This document shows, in pieces, positions 43,411 to 55,362 of a stretch of 64,000 bases of DNA. The notes under the pieces are model-generated. The model did no database searches. It was not told where the DNA came from and saw only the letters and a program-made list of their open reading frames with translations. The position numbers and the translations under genes were made by a program. The stretch covers positions 806,001 to 870,000 of the forward strand of contig NC_090773.1 in the NCBI RefSeq assembly GCF_001761485.1. The letters run 5' to 3'. This DNA comes from Yarrowia lipolytica. Its lineage: Eukaryota; Ascomycota; Dipodascomycetes; Dipodascales. Positions within the stretch are counted from its first letter, which is position 1. Every line of letters starts with the position of its first letter.

Positions 43411-44684
43411 CAAATCGATTCGGGGACACACCAAACAGCAATAGCGATATTCCCTCGACATATCTGACATTTGCTTGACACCCCCTCGATCTCTTTGTCA
43501 CCTCATTGACATCGCCCCAACGACTTACAATTGGATCGACTCTTGCCTTGAAGAAAACAACATCACCCACCTAGCACTGCTGCAAAATCGTTGTTTGGGT
43601 TCCCCACTGACAGTTACAAGAACCTGAGAGTACAAGAACCTGACAGCACCACAACCTGACAGTCGCATCAAACACTGACATGTAATTTATATATATTTAT
43701 TGTATCCCCAGACTTTTGGGACAGTAGCTACTGGTCTTGTCTCTAGTTTCGCGCTAAAGACTTCAAGAACTCCGCATATCGATACGATGACCAAAATGGC
43801 TCTCTGGAATATGCAGAAGGTGTCTGATTTTCTCTAGCATTTCGGGATCGGTATTCTATTGTAGCGGACTCCACGCTCTTGACGGACGTTACCGCCACAA
43901 CACCACCAATTGCACAACTATTGAGGGCTCCAGGGGACAAAAAAAGGTGATAATCTGATTCTTCCTAACATATTCTTTCGATTCGGCTTCTTTCTTCTTC
44001 AAAATCGGTCTTCATACCGTTGCTAGATTCCTCCATCTGTTCTACAAGAGAAGAGCGAAAATGAACCCCAGAAAAATAAGGTTGTGGTCAACCCAGATTA
44101 GGCAAGTCACATTCCTTTTTGGAAGTTTAATTTTGCGTCTTGTTCAAGTTGCGAGTCGATCTGGGGGGAGGACAGACGGAGATGGAGAGCTGGGGATTAG
44201 TCGGGGCGGTGCAAAGTGTGTCACACTTTCAATTTATCAAGAAAAACCAGCTCGTTTGGAGCATTACTCGACGAGTTATGGACCAGGTCCCTGAAAACGC
44301 TCATGGAGTACATGTTGGCTGCGTAGGGACACTATGGGCTGTTTCTGAGCGATTTTGAAGCTCATAGACAGTTCGGAGGACCCTCAAAACTTGTCTGTAT
44401 GTCTTGTTGCGCACGAAACTCCATCTTTTTCCGCCCTCCGATCTCTTTTTCGGTCCGCAACCTCATTTCCGGCCTGCAATCTCTTTTCTGGCCTGCAATC
44501 ACATTTTCGCCTCACTCTACCAGGCTGAAACTTGCAGAACCGTATTTGATCGCTCCGGGCTCATTTCGGAAACCTTTTGGAAGTTTCGCTGACTCGCAAA
44601 CTTGCACTTTTCCCTTTGGTGGTACTATTTCGTTCTCTTCTGAGTTGGTGTTCTAGGGAGTTCGAGTCTAGGAATGGGACAATT

Positions 44685-44685
<1 letters not shown>

Positions 44686-44717
<32 letters not shown>
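44686..44717 (+). repeat. Poly(A) tract of 32 nt, possible retroposon tail
   Basis: An uninterrupted run of 32 A residues, the longest homopolymer in the window, is followed at once by CCTGACTAATCC. A pure A tail on the plus strand would fit the 3' end of a truncated LINE (Yarrowia carries an L1-like LINE, Ylli) or of a processed copy lying to its left. No reverse-transcriptase sequence is recognisable upstream. Confidence 0.45.
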
Positions 44718-44722
<5 letters not shown>

Positions 44723-47233
44723 CTAATCCACCGGCCTGATAATCAGAGTTTCGAGTGTCGCGAGTTCGATTTGCGGTCGCGTCAAATTGGTGTTTTTTAG
44801 GAGGTCGAATCCATAAACCCATGAGATCCAGGATTGACTCGAAACATCGGTAATCGAAGAATCAAGAATTGAATCGTTCAGGAATCAAGAATTGTATGGA
44901 TCGCCTGACCGTTGTCTCAAAGGAGTGTCTGTCGTCGGCTGAGAAGTATTTGGCGACTTTTGGACTTGCCTGGGTGTTCAGCAGGAAAAAAGAAACCCAC
45001 ACCGTCGATTTCATTGGCAAGAAGATAGATGGGTCTGATGTGGAATGGCTGGAGGTCAGCACATCAACCATCTGTTCACACATTGGCTGCTTGGTGTGTT
45101 CAGCCGAACGCCCACGAGATGGCGACAAACCACATCTGCCGCAGTATCTGCAATTTTTGCGAGTTTGCGGTCATTTCCACTCCTGATCTGATAAGTTCAT
45201 CTCGGTCTGCGGTCGTTGCTTCTACGAATGTCAACTTCGACTTCGGACTGTCGGGTTCTGTTCAAGACGTTCTCTAAACCTGTTCCGTGGTCTTTGGGGC
45301 TCTCTTCGGACCGCTGGACGCCGTAGGGGATCATGACCAAAGACCTTCCAACAAACGCCCCGACGAAATCATCTGGCTGGTAGTGGTCAAGCAAGTACCT
45401 GACAATACTGGCATACTCCAACAAAGGGTCATTGGAAATGCATATCCAACATCCAGCCACCATCCAACGTCCAGAAAAAGTTCGGTAGGGTTTTGACTGT
45501 TGTCGCACCGTCGGCCTGTATCTTTTCAACTGCTGCAGACACAAATCGATCCAGATCTCCTCCAGCTTGTCCAAAAGTGTGCTTTTGGTGGACCAGAGCT
45601 CCCTACATTAGTCGACGAGTGAGTATGATGTCGGGCGACTCTCGGTCGTAGAAAATTCGGTATTTCTAGTCATTAGGAAAGGATCGAGATGGGAATACCC
45701 CTATGCCTCTCTTCACTGTTGCACCAAAGTGGAGAACACAAAGCCATCAAAACGACAGCAAGGGCAGCAGTCTTGGCCAAAGATTGGAAACTCGAGAAAA
45801 CGATTCCGGATCCGCGAGAAACCCGATTCTGGATCCACGAATGGTAGTCGAGAAGTTGGACAAAGCGAGCTGGTGCTGTTGTTTTGCAGCTGGAAGCCGA
45901 GTCTCAGTATGCAGTGTGATGAAAAATCCAACCAAAGAATAGCTCGAGGGAGAGGAAGTATCACGAAAAACAGTCCTTGTGTATCTATTGAGCCTGGATT
46001 CATTCCACATGATCTCATTTTGGGCCCGTGGAAAAGACCTTAGCCACTGGTTCGAAGAACGCTCAAGACCATCTGTTGAGACGTGAAAACTCCAACAAGA
46101 CAAGACGACCACGTATTCACAACCAAGTCTTGAGGGTGTGGAGCTGTTATTATATGCCAATAACTGGGCTGTATGTCCTTCATATTCTTCAGGTTCTTGT
46201 ATCTCGATGTGACAGTGACCTTAGAGCGAGCATCGCCAAAGGGATAGTGCGAGATGGAGATAGCAAAAATACTGACCCCGATGAGATGGAAACAGTTGTA
46301 AACGGGATTTTAAACCGTCAATTGTATCACCTAGTTGCTTGCAGATGATTTTTTGCCTGTCCTCGTAAAAATAAGCCTTCCACTATGTATTTGAAGACAT
46401 GAGACCGTGAAATATCGAGTCAGCGGCAATGAGGCGGACTCGAGAACGACGCGAACAGTTGGGTGAATCCTCATTCTCGTCAATTATCCTACTCCGACGC
46501 TTGTTAAGTAGTGCTGATCGAGCCTCCGAACGACCAACTCACTGATTTCAAGACTATCGGTGGCTCCTGTTCGTTTTACTGTACTCGCATGTACTCTACT
46601 ACCTCCGTTTTCTGTCATGTTCAACCCATGTTGTTGCACTTGTAGCTCCATCAGAACCCATCAGGATGAGAAGGTGTGGGTTATCGTGATGGTGACTGCG
46701 GTGGTGATAGTGATGGTGATTGAGCTGCTGCTTTAACTGCTGTCCATTCGGAAACATAGTACCTCCTCGCAAACAAAGATGTTCCGCTCAAGTGGACTGC
46801 CTGTTGGCAGCTGGTGCTCTTTTAAAGCATGGCGACGGTTATGGAGCTTTCCCGTCTTCCATCTTGATCGAATGCGCGTTCCAAGGTGTTGGTGACCGTG
46901 GCTTTAGGGGCTCTCTTGGAGAACCTGCAGGTCGGTCTAGCGCGCGTGCTCAGGGTCATTCAGTAGACAAACACAAGGAAGCTGGAGTACACACTGGCAG
47001 AGATTGTATGTGTTGTGAATGATTAGTCCTGAGACGGGGAACGGCGTTGGTCCAGTATGGAACCGGAGTGAAACAGAAAAGAAGTAAAGGACATGAATTC
47101 TGCAGACCGCCTGGACCAAGTTCTCCATTAGGAGAGATGGATCAACAGCACGTCTCCGGGATTGCGATCACATCGAGAAGCGTCAGGCGATTCGAGTCCA
47201 CGGTGCTGTTCACACCAGGTTAGGTGAGGAATT

Positions 47234-47317
47234 AGTCAGGAGTCAACAGTCAGGAGTCAACAGTCAGAAGTCAACAGTCAGAAGTCAACAGTCAGAAGTC
47301 AACAGTCAGGAGTCAAC
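47234..47317. repeat. 14-bp minisatellite, six copies
   Basis: The unit AGTCAG(G/A)AGTCAAC is repeated six times without gaps: copies 1, 2 and 6 carry G and copies 3, 4 and 5 carry A. The first copy is preceded by ATT, giving TTAGTCAGG, a 9-nt match to the Yarrowia telomere repeat TTAGTCAGGG. Confidence 0.9.
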
Positions 47318-49166
47318 AAGCGAGTCTTTTGCCGCCTGAAGTTATCCAGGGACCCACAAGTTATTCAATCGCTCTCAAGATACTCGCCAGTAGCTCATTC
47401 GTCAATCTCCCTTGCTCATTCAGGCTTGTCACCAAAATCTCAGTAGTCTTTCTCGACAACAAACGACATCTCCATATAAACTCAGCTGTATCTTGGTTCA
47501 CTCAGCTGTATCTTTGCCCACTCAGCTATGTTGTGTCCCTCACCACTCACCTTACAGTAGTTGTCCCCTTGCTAATGTCGTGATCCTAAACACACAAAGC
47601 GCTTGGTCCCACCCAGCTCGACTCTTCTTCCTCCCCATCACTTTGTGCCCAGTTAATCAGCGCTGTCGTACGCGCCATTGCCACCACCTCACGAGTAATC
47701 ACATACCACCACTCCACTCACCACTTGTCACATGCCCGTTATCACATACCTCATACCACCTACCACATATCACATATCAGCTCTCAGCTACAGTACCACT
47801 CCACTCGCCACCTTACCACTGTCATTCTTCCCACCACTCCATATCACCCCACTCAATATCACCCCATCTACCCATTTCCCACACACAAAGCAAAGCGGCG
47901 GACGCAATCATGTTCTGTCTCCAATTCGGCGCCTTGTGTGAGCTAAGACATGTCTGCCTGGCAAACATGTCCGAGCGGGGGATAAAATAGATGGGTGGAT
48001 GTAGACTTGGGGTGATGTGGACTTGGGCAGAGGCGGACTCGCTTTCGAGATAGTGTTAGCCTGGTCAGTGGCCATGGCTCATCCGTCTCACCATGCGGTA
48101 GCAAATGCGCCTGTCTCTGAGCCTCCTCCCCCCCCTCGCCCCTTTCAAAAGTCGCTGTAGAACGGGGTCACCACGGTGTGCCCGTCCGCAGGCTCTCCAA
48201 ATGCAGTATTTTCTCAATCCCGGCCTGAGTTCTCAAGGCTCAGTTCATGGTGTCAGTGGCCCAGTTTCTGAACATGAGTCGAGGTGCAGACTGTTGAGGC
48301 GAGCGCTCCAGGGAGAAGGACTTTACCGTCCTGCCCTCCGTGCCATCGTCTAAACCAGGCGATGCTGGTTTCCTGTCCTCAGACGTCTCAATGTAGCTCA
48401 GAACCAGCACATACCGATTGATTATTCTTGGTAACGCCGCGTCCTGGCTCTCCTTCGCCCTAAATGCATCTCATTAATTGGCACTAAAGGAACCGAGGTC
48501 TTGTTGAAGGACTCTGTCTGCTCTACAGCCGTTAAATTACTGCAAATTGACATCCGTCTGTGTTTACAAACCACTCACAGGTATGCCATGTTAGCAGATT
48601 CACCCAGCTGGAGCAATGGAGTCAAGTAGGCGTTTTCCTATGTCTGTCTGGGGTCCCAGCACGCCAGATCTCGTCGCATTACCATTTTGTGGGTTCCAGT
48701 GTTGTAAGCTCCTCCTTCCCCCGCCCCGTCGAGCTCATGGACCAACGTCACCACCTCGAGAATGTCTTCCAGGCAAATATATGCATCCCTCAGGGCGGAG
48801 GAGTCTAGACTCCAGCAGCCCTGGTCAAGATTGCTGCGACTGATGGCTTTCTGTTCAGGCAATTTTCTGCTCATTTGATGCTTGTTCGTCTTACCTTAAA
48901 TCAACGACCGTCATACTTCCACGCTCATTTTCACACTTCTACGACCAAGTCTGGCCAAACTCTCACTAAATCTCGCCAAGTCTCGTCAAGTGTCTCGTTA
49001 AAATCGTTATTCATTAATTATTACTACTTCTTTTATTAGTTGGGCGAGCGGGAGTTTGGGGGGCGAGGAGTTTATCAGGAGCTCAAGAAACCAGTCAAGA
49101 GTGTGTCAGGACAGACTTCTCACCACTCGACCCTTCCTCTCACCTTGGGTTGCGCTACACTCAGGT

Positions 49167-50411
49167 TTAGGCAACCTCCTTTCGTTCGTCGCTGCTAGAC
49201 GCGGAGTTCTCCGTCACGACAGCATTCTTCTCGACGCCAGCATCCTGTCGAGCATGGAACACGGCCCGGTCGTACATGGCATTGTCGGCAGTCTTGTCCT
49301 CAGTCTTGGCCCATCGCTTGAGCATGGGGTAGTAGCCGTGCTTCTCGTTGAAGAGCATGGCGAAAATGGCGAGAATGATGCAGATCCAGTACACATTGTA
49401 TGAGATGACGGAGCCGTAGGTGGGGGAGTTTTGCCATCCAAACAGCGCGTTGAAGATCTGCCAGCCACCGTCGTTGAGAGGGTCGCAGCAGTTGACGTGC
49501 CAGACCACCTCCTTGATGTTGTAGGAGCCAGGGCCGGAGCCTCCCTCGGCGACATCTCCACCAGACTTCTTGGAGAATCGGTACATCTGGAAGTACCAGA
49601 TAGCTCGGGAGAAGAGACCGGCAGCAATGAGGTAGAGGAAACAGGTGGAGGCGATGAGGAAGATCTGGATAGACATGAAGTTACCTCCTCGGTAGATGAA
49701 GTATCCGATCAGACCGCCGGCTGCCAGACCACAAAAGACGGGAAGAGGGAATGCGGTGGCATCCTCACCGAGTCCAACACCTCCGACAAAGACCACGGCC
49801 TCAATACCTTCTCGCAGGGTAGTAACGAAGGCGAGAATGCCCAGAGCGTACTTCTTGGAGTTGTATCGGAAGTTGAAGAGACTCTTGAGTCGGCCCTTGA
49901 AGGAAGTGTCCTTGTACTCGCCCTTGTTCTGCAGCAGGGTCTTGGCAATCTTGATTCGCCACTTCTCCTTCATCTTGTTGATTCGCAGCATGGCCAGACC
50001 CATGAAGGTGATCATGATGGTAGCAATGATACAGAAGATACCTTCCCACAGGTCTTCAAACGAAGCCCAGAGATCCTTGTCCAGCGAGTAGAAGACACCG
50101 ATGAAGGTGCCTCCGAGAATGAAACAGATGAGAAGACCAAGAGCGGCGCCAATCCACACCTGCTTGATGAGCTTCTTCTGCAGCAGAGCCTTGTCAGCCT
50201 CGGACTGGCCGGCAAAGGCGTCATCGGCGGAGGTTGCCACGGGACTGAGATCCTTCTCGGGGTTTTCGGGGTCATAATCGGGATGGTCCGTCACAGGAGC
50301 CGGGCCCAGAGACTGCTTGATGAAGGCCAGCAGCACCGAAATGATGATGGCGGCCTCCAGAGTCTCTCGAAAGACAATGAAGAAGACCGGAACGGAAAAC
50401 GCGTTGGCCAT
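49167..50411 (-). CDS. FTR1: High-affinity iron permease
   Basis: Ftr1 is the plasma-membrane permease that takes up Fe3+ produced by the Fet3 multicopper oxidase. The protein has 414 residues with about seven hydrophobic helices. Both REXLE iron-binding motifs are present: RETLEAAIIISVLLAFIKQ in helix 1 (Arg15-Glu19) and TTLREGIEAVVFVGGVGLGE in the middle. The late loop carries CCDPLNDGGWQIFNALFGWQ and NSPTYGSVISYNVYW, typical of fungal Ftr1. The first 11 residues (MANAFSVPVFF) match family starts. A TATATA run lies about 56-63 bp upstream, with GATA-type elements nearby. Its usual partner is present as the FET3-like gene 10 kb to the right, same strand. Confidence 0.95.
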   Translation of the reverse strand: MANAFSVPVFFIVFRETLEAAIIISVLLAFIKQSLGPAPVTDHPDYDPENPEKDLSPVATSADDAFAGQSEADKALLQKKLIKQVWIGAALGLLICFILGGTFIGVFYSLDKDLWASFEDLWEGIFCIIATIMITFMGLAMLRINKMKEKWRIKIAKTLLQNKGEYKDTSFKGRLKSLFNFRYNSKKYALGILAFVTTLREGIEAVVFVGGVGLGEDATAFPLPVFCGLAAGGLIGYFIYRGGNFMSIQIFLIASTCFLYLIAAGLFSRAIWYFQMYRFSKKSGGDVAEGGSGPGSYNIKEVVWHVNCCDPLNDGGWQIFNALFGWQNSPTYGSVISYNVYWICIILAIFAMLFNEKHGYYPMLKRWAKTEDKTADNAMYDRAVFHARQDAGVEKNAVVTENSASSSDERKEVA

Positions 50412-50447
50412 GGTTGTGGTCGATGGAGTGATGGATTAGATGAGATG

Positions 50448-50493
50448 AGATAACGGACATGGCCGCGTATATATGTATTCCCGTGAATTTATC
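50448..50493. promoter_or_regulatory. FTR1 core promoter with TATA run and GATA elements
   Basis: AGATAA (plus strand) at 50448-50453, a TATATA run at 50467-50474 and GATAA (minus strand) at 50489-50493 lie within 82 bp of the FTR1 start. Iron-responsive GATA repressors of the Fep1/SreA class bind WGATAA cores; use here is inference. Confidence 0.35.
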
Positions 50494-51054
50494 GCAAAAT
50501 CAAACCATCCCTGCTACCACTCCAATCCTGCATGAGAGGGAGGGTGACAGGTTGGCGGGAAAGAAGAGACCAAAGGGTGTCTGGAGAACATTGTGGTTTA
50601 GCTGTCTATAAATGTTTGGATCCCATTTCCATTCATCTCCGAAATTTCCAATAGTCATCTATTTCTTCTCATAAATTGCTCATTTGAATCCCTCTTAATC
50701 TCCCCCATTTTCCCATCTCCATCAAGAATTGTCATCTTAAGGTTTACAAATAAGATTATATTTAGACTTTACATAGTAAGGTTACGCTTTCCCTCTCTAA
50801 AATTTAGACAAACTGTAAATTATCCCGATATTTGGGTAATCATATCTTTCCGCTCAACATTAATGGACACTTTATATTAAGCATAATGAGGGCCCAAAGG
50901 AGGGTCCAAATGACCGTTGAACGCCACAAATGCGTGCGAAAATGTCCCAACAACATGCCCCGCATTTTGCTGCGTCGCTTTGCCGCAATTTTTGCGCCCT
51001 CTTTTCTCTCCCCTTTCCGCCATCTTCCGATGTGATTGATTTGATGAAAATTCG

Positions 51055-51068
51055 GCTTGGCGCCAAGC
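51055..51068. repeat. 14-bp perfect palindrome
   Basis: GCTTGGCGCCAAGC is perfectly self-complementary with no spacer. It contains TTGGCGCCAA, which resembles an E2F-type palindrome, but lies far from any start codon. Confidence 0.7.
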
Positions 51069-54000
51069 AAAAAACATCTGACAAGAAAATGGCACAAGAA
51101 CCGAGGGAAGGGAAGGGAAGGACTTTGTGTGAAAAAGAGGACGATGGGAGATGGAAAAATTATGGAAAAGTGATGGCAGAAAAATGCCGCCAAGTGATTA
51201 GGAGGTGATGAAGTGAAGATTTTGTTTGTTTAATTTTCGGGGTGAATTTTCATCATTTTCCTTGGTTTTTTTTTCTTGTATTCTCCGTGGCTTTATTTTT
51301 TTTCCCCAAAAAAAGCCCAGAAAATCTCTTCTTGTCTTGTCTTGTCTTGCCGCCGGCTTGGCAAAACTCTTCCCTAACCCAGCTATCCACCCCCCCCCCA
51401 GAAACCCTATTCTGCTTAGAATGGTACCAAGACTAGTTACCTGGCTTGGTCTGTAGCCGTGCGTGATTAGATTGATAAGTATTTTAGTGGGACTAGGATG
51501 GTGGTTAGGCGAGCGGCTAGGGCCCACGGTTAGAGGGAAAATTATAGGGCTCACACCAGAGGAAAAGTTAAGGTAAGCTCAATGGCCGAGATATCCTCTT
51601 ATCTGTCCTATTTCGATCCGTCGGTTTTGGTCTGTTTCTGCAGTGAGACGTGAGACAAATTTTTAGGCTCCATGAGTTTCAAATTGGGTTTTGATTAAAC
51701 TTCACAATAAGTTCACAACAGACTCCTGCATCTGGTGCATCTGACGCAGCAGTTGCATATAAGGTGCATTGCATTGCAGGATGCTCCAAAACGGCTTGAC
51801 CAAGCGGAGCCAAGAATTCACGAGTCCACGGTCTCAGTCAGGCAGCCAATCTGATAATCAGACCACGGAGAGATGGAGACTTGTAGCGGAAGGCTGTACG
51901 ATCCATGCAAGAATCTGCACCAGAGAAAATTTGCAGTTTGTTCTGATTGATAAACAATTGCGATGACAAAAAGGCAGGGATGAGGTTGCTTAGAGGGACC
52001 AAGTGGTGGGTAAACGATGGAGAATACGTGGAGAATTCATTTGAGGATGTTTTGGAGGTGTATTATAGATGCTCGGTGATTGAGGGTGTTTTGGGAATCC
52101 GAAAAAAAAAAAAAGAAAAAAAAACCAAATCAAACTCCGAAAGAGCTCCAAAATGGCCAAAACAATTCCAAAACGGTGGAAAGTCGTTGAAGGTGCTCGA
52201 TATTCAGACAGTATGCTCATTCCAGGATGGCCGGTTTTGATCTTATCCGTACTGAAACATCAGGATCCAGTGCGACCAACAGCACCCCGAGCGGCAACCG
52301 ACAATCGACAACAGGGAAATGAGCCGATAATGAGATTGAGCTTTTGTTGCGACGCCCTACGACACCGATGAAACCAGATTGTCCAGACAATCTGTGATCG
52401 ACTATTTGCTATTTCGAGTCTCGACCGACCTCGCACTGACCAATTGCCGCCTCTAGTCATTCCCTGCCACCCAAAATCCTTAGCACCTCTCCTTCTTATC
52501 CCTCCTGTAACCGTAGCGATTTTCTACTCATCACGTTTAGTTCCCCCAATCCTGGAGAAAAGTCGCCCAAAAAAGAGATACACGGAAAACCGACAATTTC
52601 CTATCGATCCGTAGTTTGTGTTCTCTCTAGCCGCCCAGCAGTTGGATATTAGACTACACCCAAGTAGTATATTCCGGTTGAGTCATTAGTTGTGAACATT
52701 TGAGGACAAAAGTCAGCTAGCGTCTCTATCTCGGGATCGATCGCCGACAGGGATACTGTAAGAGTCTTAATCAAACGCGAATAAGCATGTTTCAAACAGA
52801 TACAAACCCTCGACTCCTTGTGTCAAACAAAATCTTGAGCTGGAAGGAGATTGATGGATTCAGTTTGTTGACTTTTTATTAGAATTTACTTAGACTCTCT
52901 TAATGCTTTAATTTTTCATACCCACTGTCCAAGGACACCAGATTCTTATCACACAATGTCTTGGCCAGTGTCGTACAACAAATTGGCACCAGTTACTAGC
53001 AATTACCGTTCTTGGCACCCCCCAGGGTGGAGATATTGACACCTGAACGGGTGGAGGAGGTAAGACGTCAAGGCAAGGCAAAAGGGATCCGAAAATGACG
53101 CAAAAGCCACCAAAGTGGCCCCCAAACGGCCAATTTCCATATTTAATCATTCATCCGCACTCTCGATCCACATCACGGCTCTTGAACATTTCTGGGATCC
53201 TTCCCCTTCTTTCTAGTTTGGATTCCCTTTGTTTTTGTTTCTTCCAACGAGAAGTGTTTCCAGAATCCAATCCAGGAATATCTAGATATATCAAAGATTA
53301 CTAAAATGTAGCTGAAATCTCGGAGAATCTAATGATATCCTCATCATATCCACATCTTTATTTTTCGTCCATCTAGATCCCACTTTAGAAACTGATTTTT
53401 TGTTGCTTTTTTATTAAAAAATGCCTTTTGATGCCTTTTCTCATCCATAAAAATACTCGTGATCGTTCAGTACACCCATCTCTTTGTCCAGAATCGTATA
53501 TATTTCCATCTGTGACACGCCTCAGAACCTCGGTCGGAGTTTTCGCATTTAGCTTTGAGGATGTTTCCAGGTTGAAAAATCAAAAAAAAATCAAAAAATC
53601 AGAAAAATGTCAGAAAAAAGAGAAATTCACAACACCCAAAATTCCCAGAGCACCACAAACTCGCATCTGTGCATTGACGCTTTTCTTCTTCTCAATTCGG
53701 TCCTATGGAATCCAAGATAGCCACTTCGTTCTCCCCTTTCATGTGCCTGGGTTTCTCTGTCACTTTTTCTTTGTCTCGTTTTCTTTGTCTTTTCTTTGCC
53801 TGTCTTTGTTTCTTTGTTTTCAAAATCCCTTGTCTACACCTCATGCAGGTGTCAGGACTCGTGCATGTGGATGCAACCGTATGCATGGGGTAACGCGATA
53901 GTGCAGGAGTATGCAGATGCCAATATGTGGGGTTGGAGATATGTCTAACTCGTTGGTGGAAAACGTAACTGCAAATTGGACACATTAATCGTATTCTCTA

Positions 54001-55362
54001 GGTCCGGGCGATCTACCTGATACCCATAATGACGTGGTTTTATCCCTGGAATCTTAATAATACCTCGACGAACACTACGTATAGCCAGTTTATAATCAGA
54101 AAGATCGACAAGATTTTCAAGAGCAGAGATGGACGAATATTTTCACAAATGGACGTGTTTCCAAGCAAATGTCTTGTCAGATATCGCATCTGAATTGACA
54201 TATTAGACACTCGAGTGTGCTACGACACTCTGGGGGATTTGTGCTAACGTGTGGACCACTTTAGTGCAATTGGCACTCATGAGGATGATATGGTCAATAT
54301 TGATACCGAAATGCTCGCAGAACCGCGGAGAATCTGGTGGACTCAACTAAAATATTGTAGCGTAGAGAAGGGATCGGCTATTGGATAGTTTTCTTCTTTT
54401 CTCCAGGAAGGTGTCACTTTTTTTCTCTATTTTTTCTCCCATTTTTTCTTCCAACATCGCGTTTTTTAGACATTGTCAGTTACTTGAGTTTAGTTGGGAC
54501 ATTAGTTGGACTAAAACAGATACCATGCTGTGTAACATAGATCACGGCTTCTAGTCGGGCAGGACGGACGTTGGACTCCACCAAGAAAATCACGCCACCA
54601 GCCACGTTTCCATCGCATTTTTTCGCATGCGCCACGTTTATGACCAATGAAATCGCGCACATGAAAAAAGACAAAAAACGAGTGAAATCTGTGAGAGCAT
54701 TGACAAAACAAAAACATGAAAGGCGCAAAAGAGGAAAAGAGACAAAAAGGACGCATATGATCATGCGCGGCGAGTTTTCTGACTGCTGGATCTGATTGTC
54801 TGAGTGCATTAAAAGTAGTCAATGATAATACAGTAGTGCCATTGAGTCGTTTGCAACTCAGATATCCATTATTCTGGGTGTATGTAGCTGTAGTATTGGA
54901 GATAGCACTGGTACATTCTACGGACTACAAATGAAGACCTAAAGCAACTCCGCAAAATGACAATTAAACACGTTGAAAACTTCACCTTCCTTCCATTCTG
55001 TTCCATAACCCATCTCCTCGATGACCTATCTTCCCTAGTTACTGTACATGCTCCAGCTGAACGGAAGAGGTATACCACACTTCTACAATAACTACAGATT
55101 TAGTGACCGAAGATATTCGCCAGGAATGCAATTGCATACATCCTAATCTTTGACGGTCGTCTTCAGTTCGCCCCACAATCCAGAACAGACACATACTCAG
55201 CCCATTCGGGTGGCCCATAGACCTCAGCGCGAACTAAGCACACCTCTCAACCCCCCAATCCCACACTCACCCCCTCGTACAAGTACATACATTCATATCT
55301 CTCCAATTAGCTATTTACATGGGCCCCAAAAGTCTTCCTCAGTACAAGTACCACCTCATCCA

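Larger units (their letters stand above)
43340..49166. other. 5.8-kb gene-poor region with repeats and decayed protein-like stretches
   Basis: No intact gene is recognised. The region holds a 9-bp repeat (43357-43410), imperfect 20-bp repeats (44448-44511), a 32-nt poly(A) tract (44686-44717) next to tRNA-like sequence, open stretches at 44869-45186 (plus) and 45197-45574 (minus) that resemble protein without a known family, a 14-bp minisatellite (47234-47317), and minus-strand protein-like stretches at 46484-48874. Confidence 0.55.
50412..55362. other. 5-kb gene-free region
   Basis: No gene is supported. The sequence is AT-rich with many homopolymer runs (T at 51265-51310, A at 52103-52125 and 53577-53620, T at 54410-54465), an 8-nt C run at 51391-51400, and a 14-bp perfect palindrome at 51055-51068. 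Open frames here are short and biased by the homopolymers. Confidence 0.55.

Noticed and set aside
51840-51890. CTGATAATCAGA palindrome resembling the one at 44,738
   Set aside because: The shared core is a short self-complementary sequence, the flanks do not match, and no tRNA fold can be drawn.
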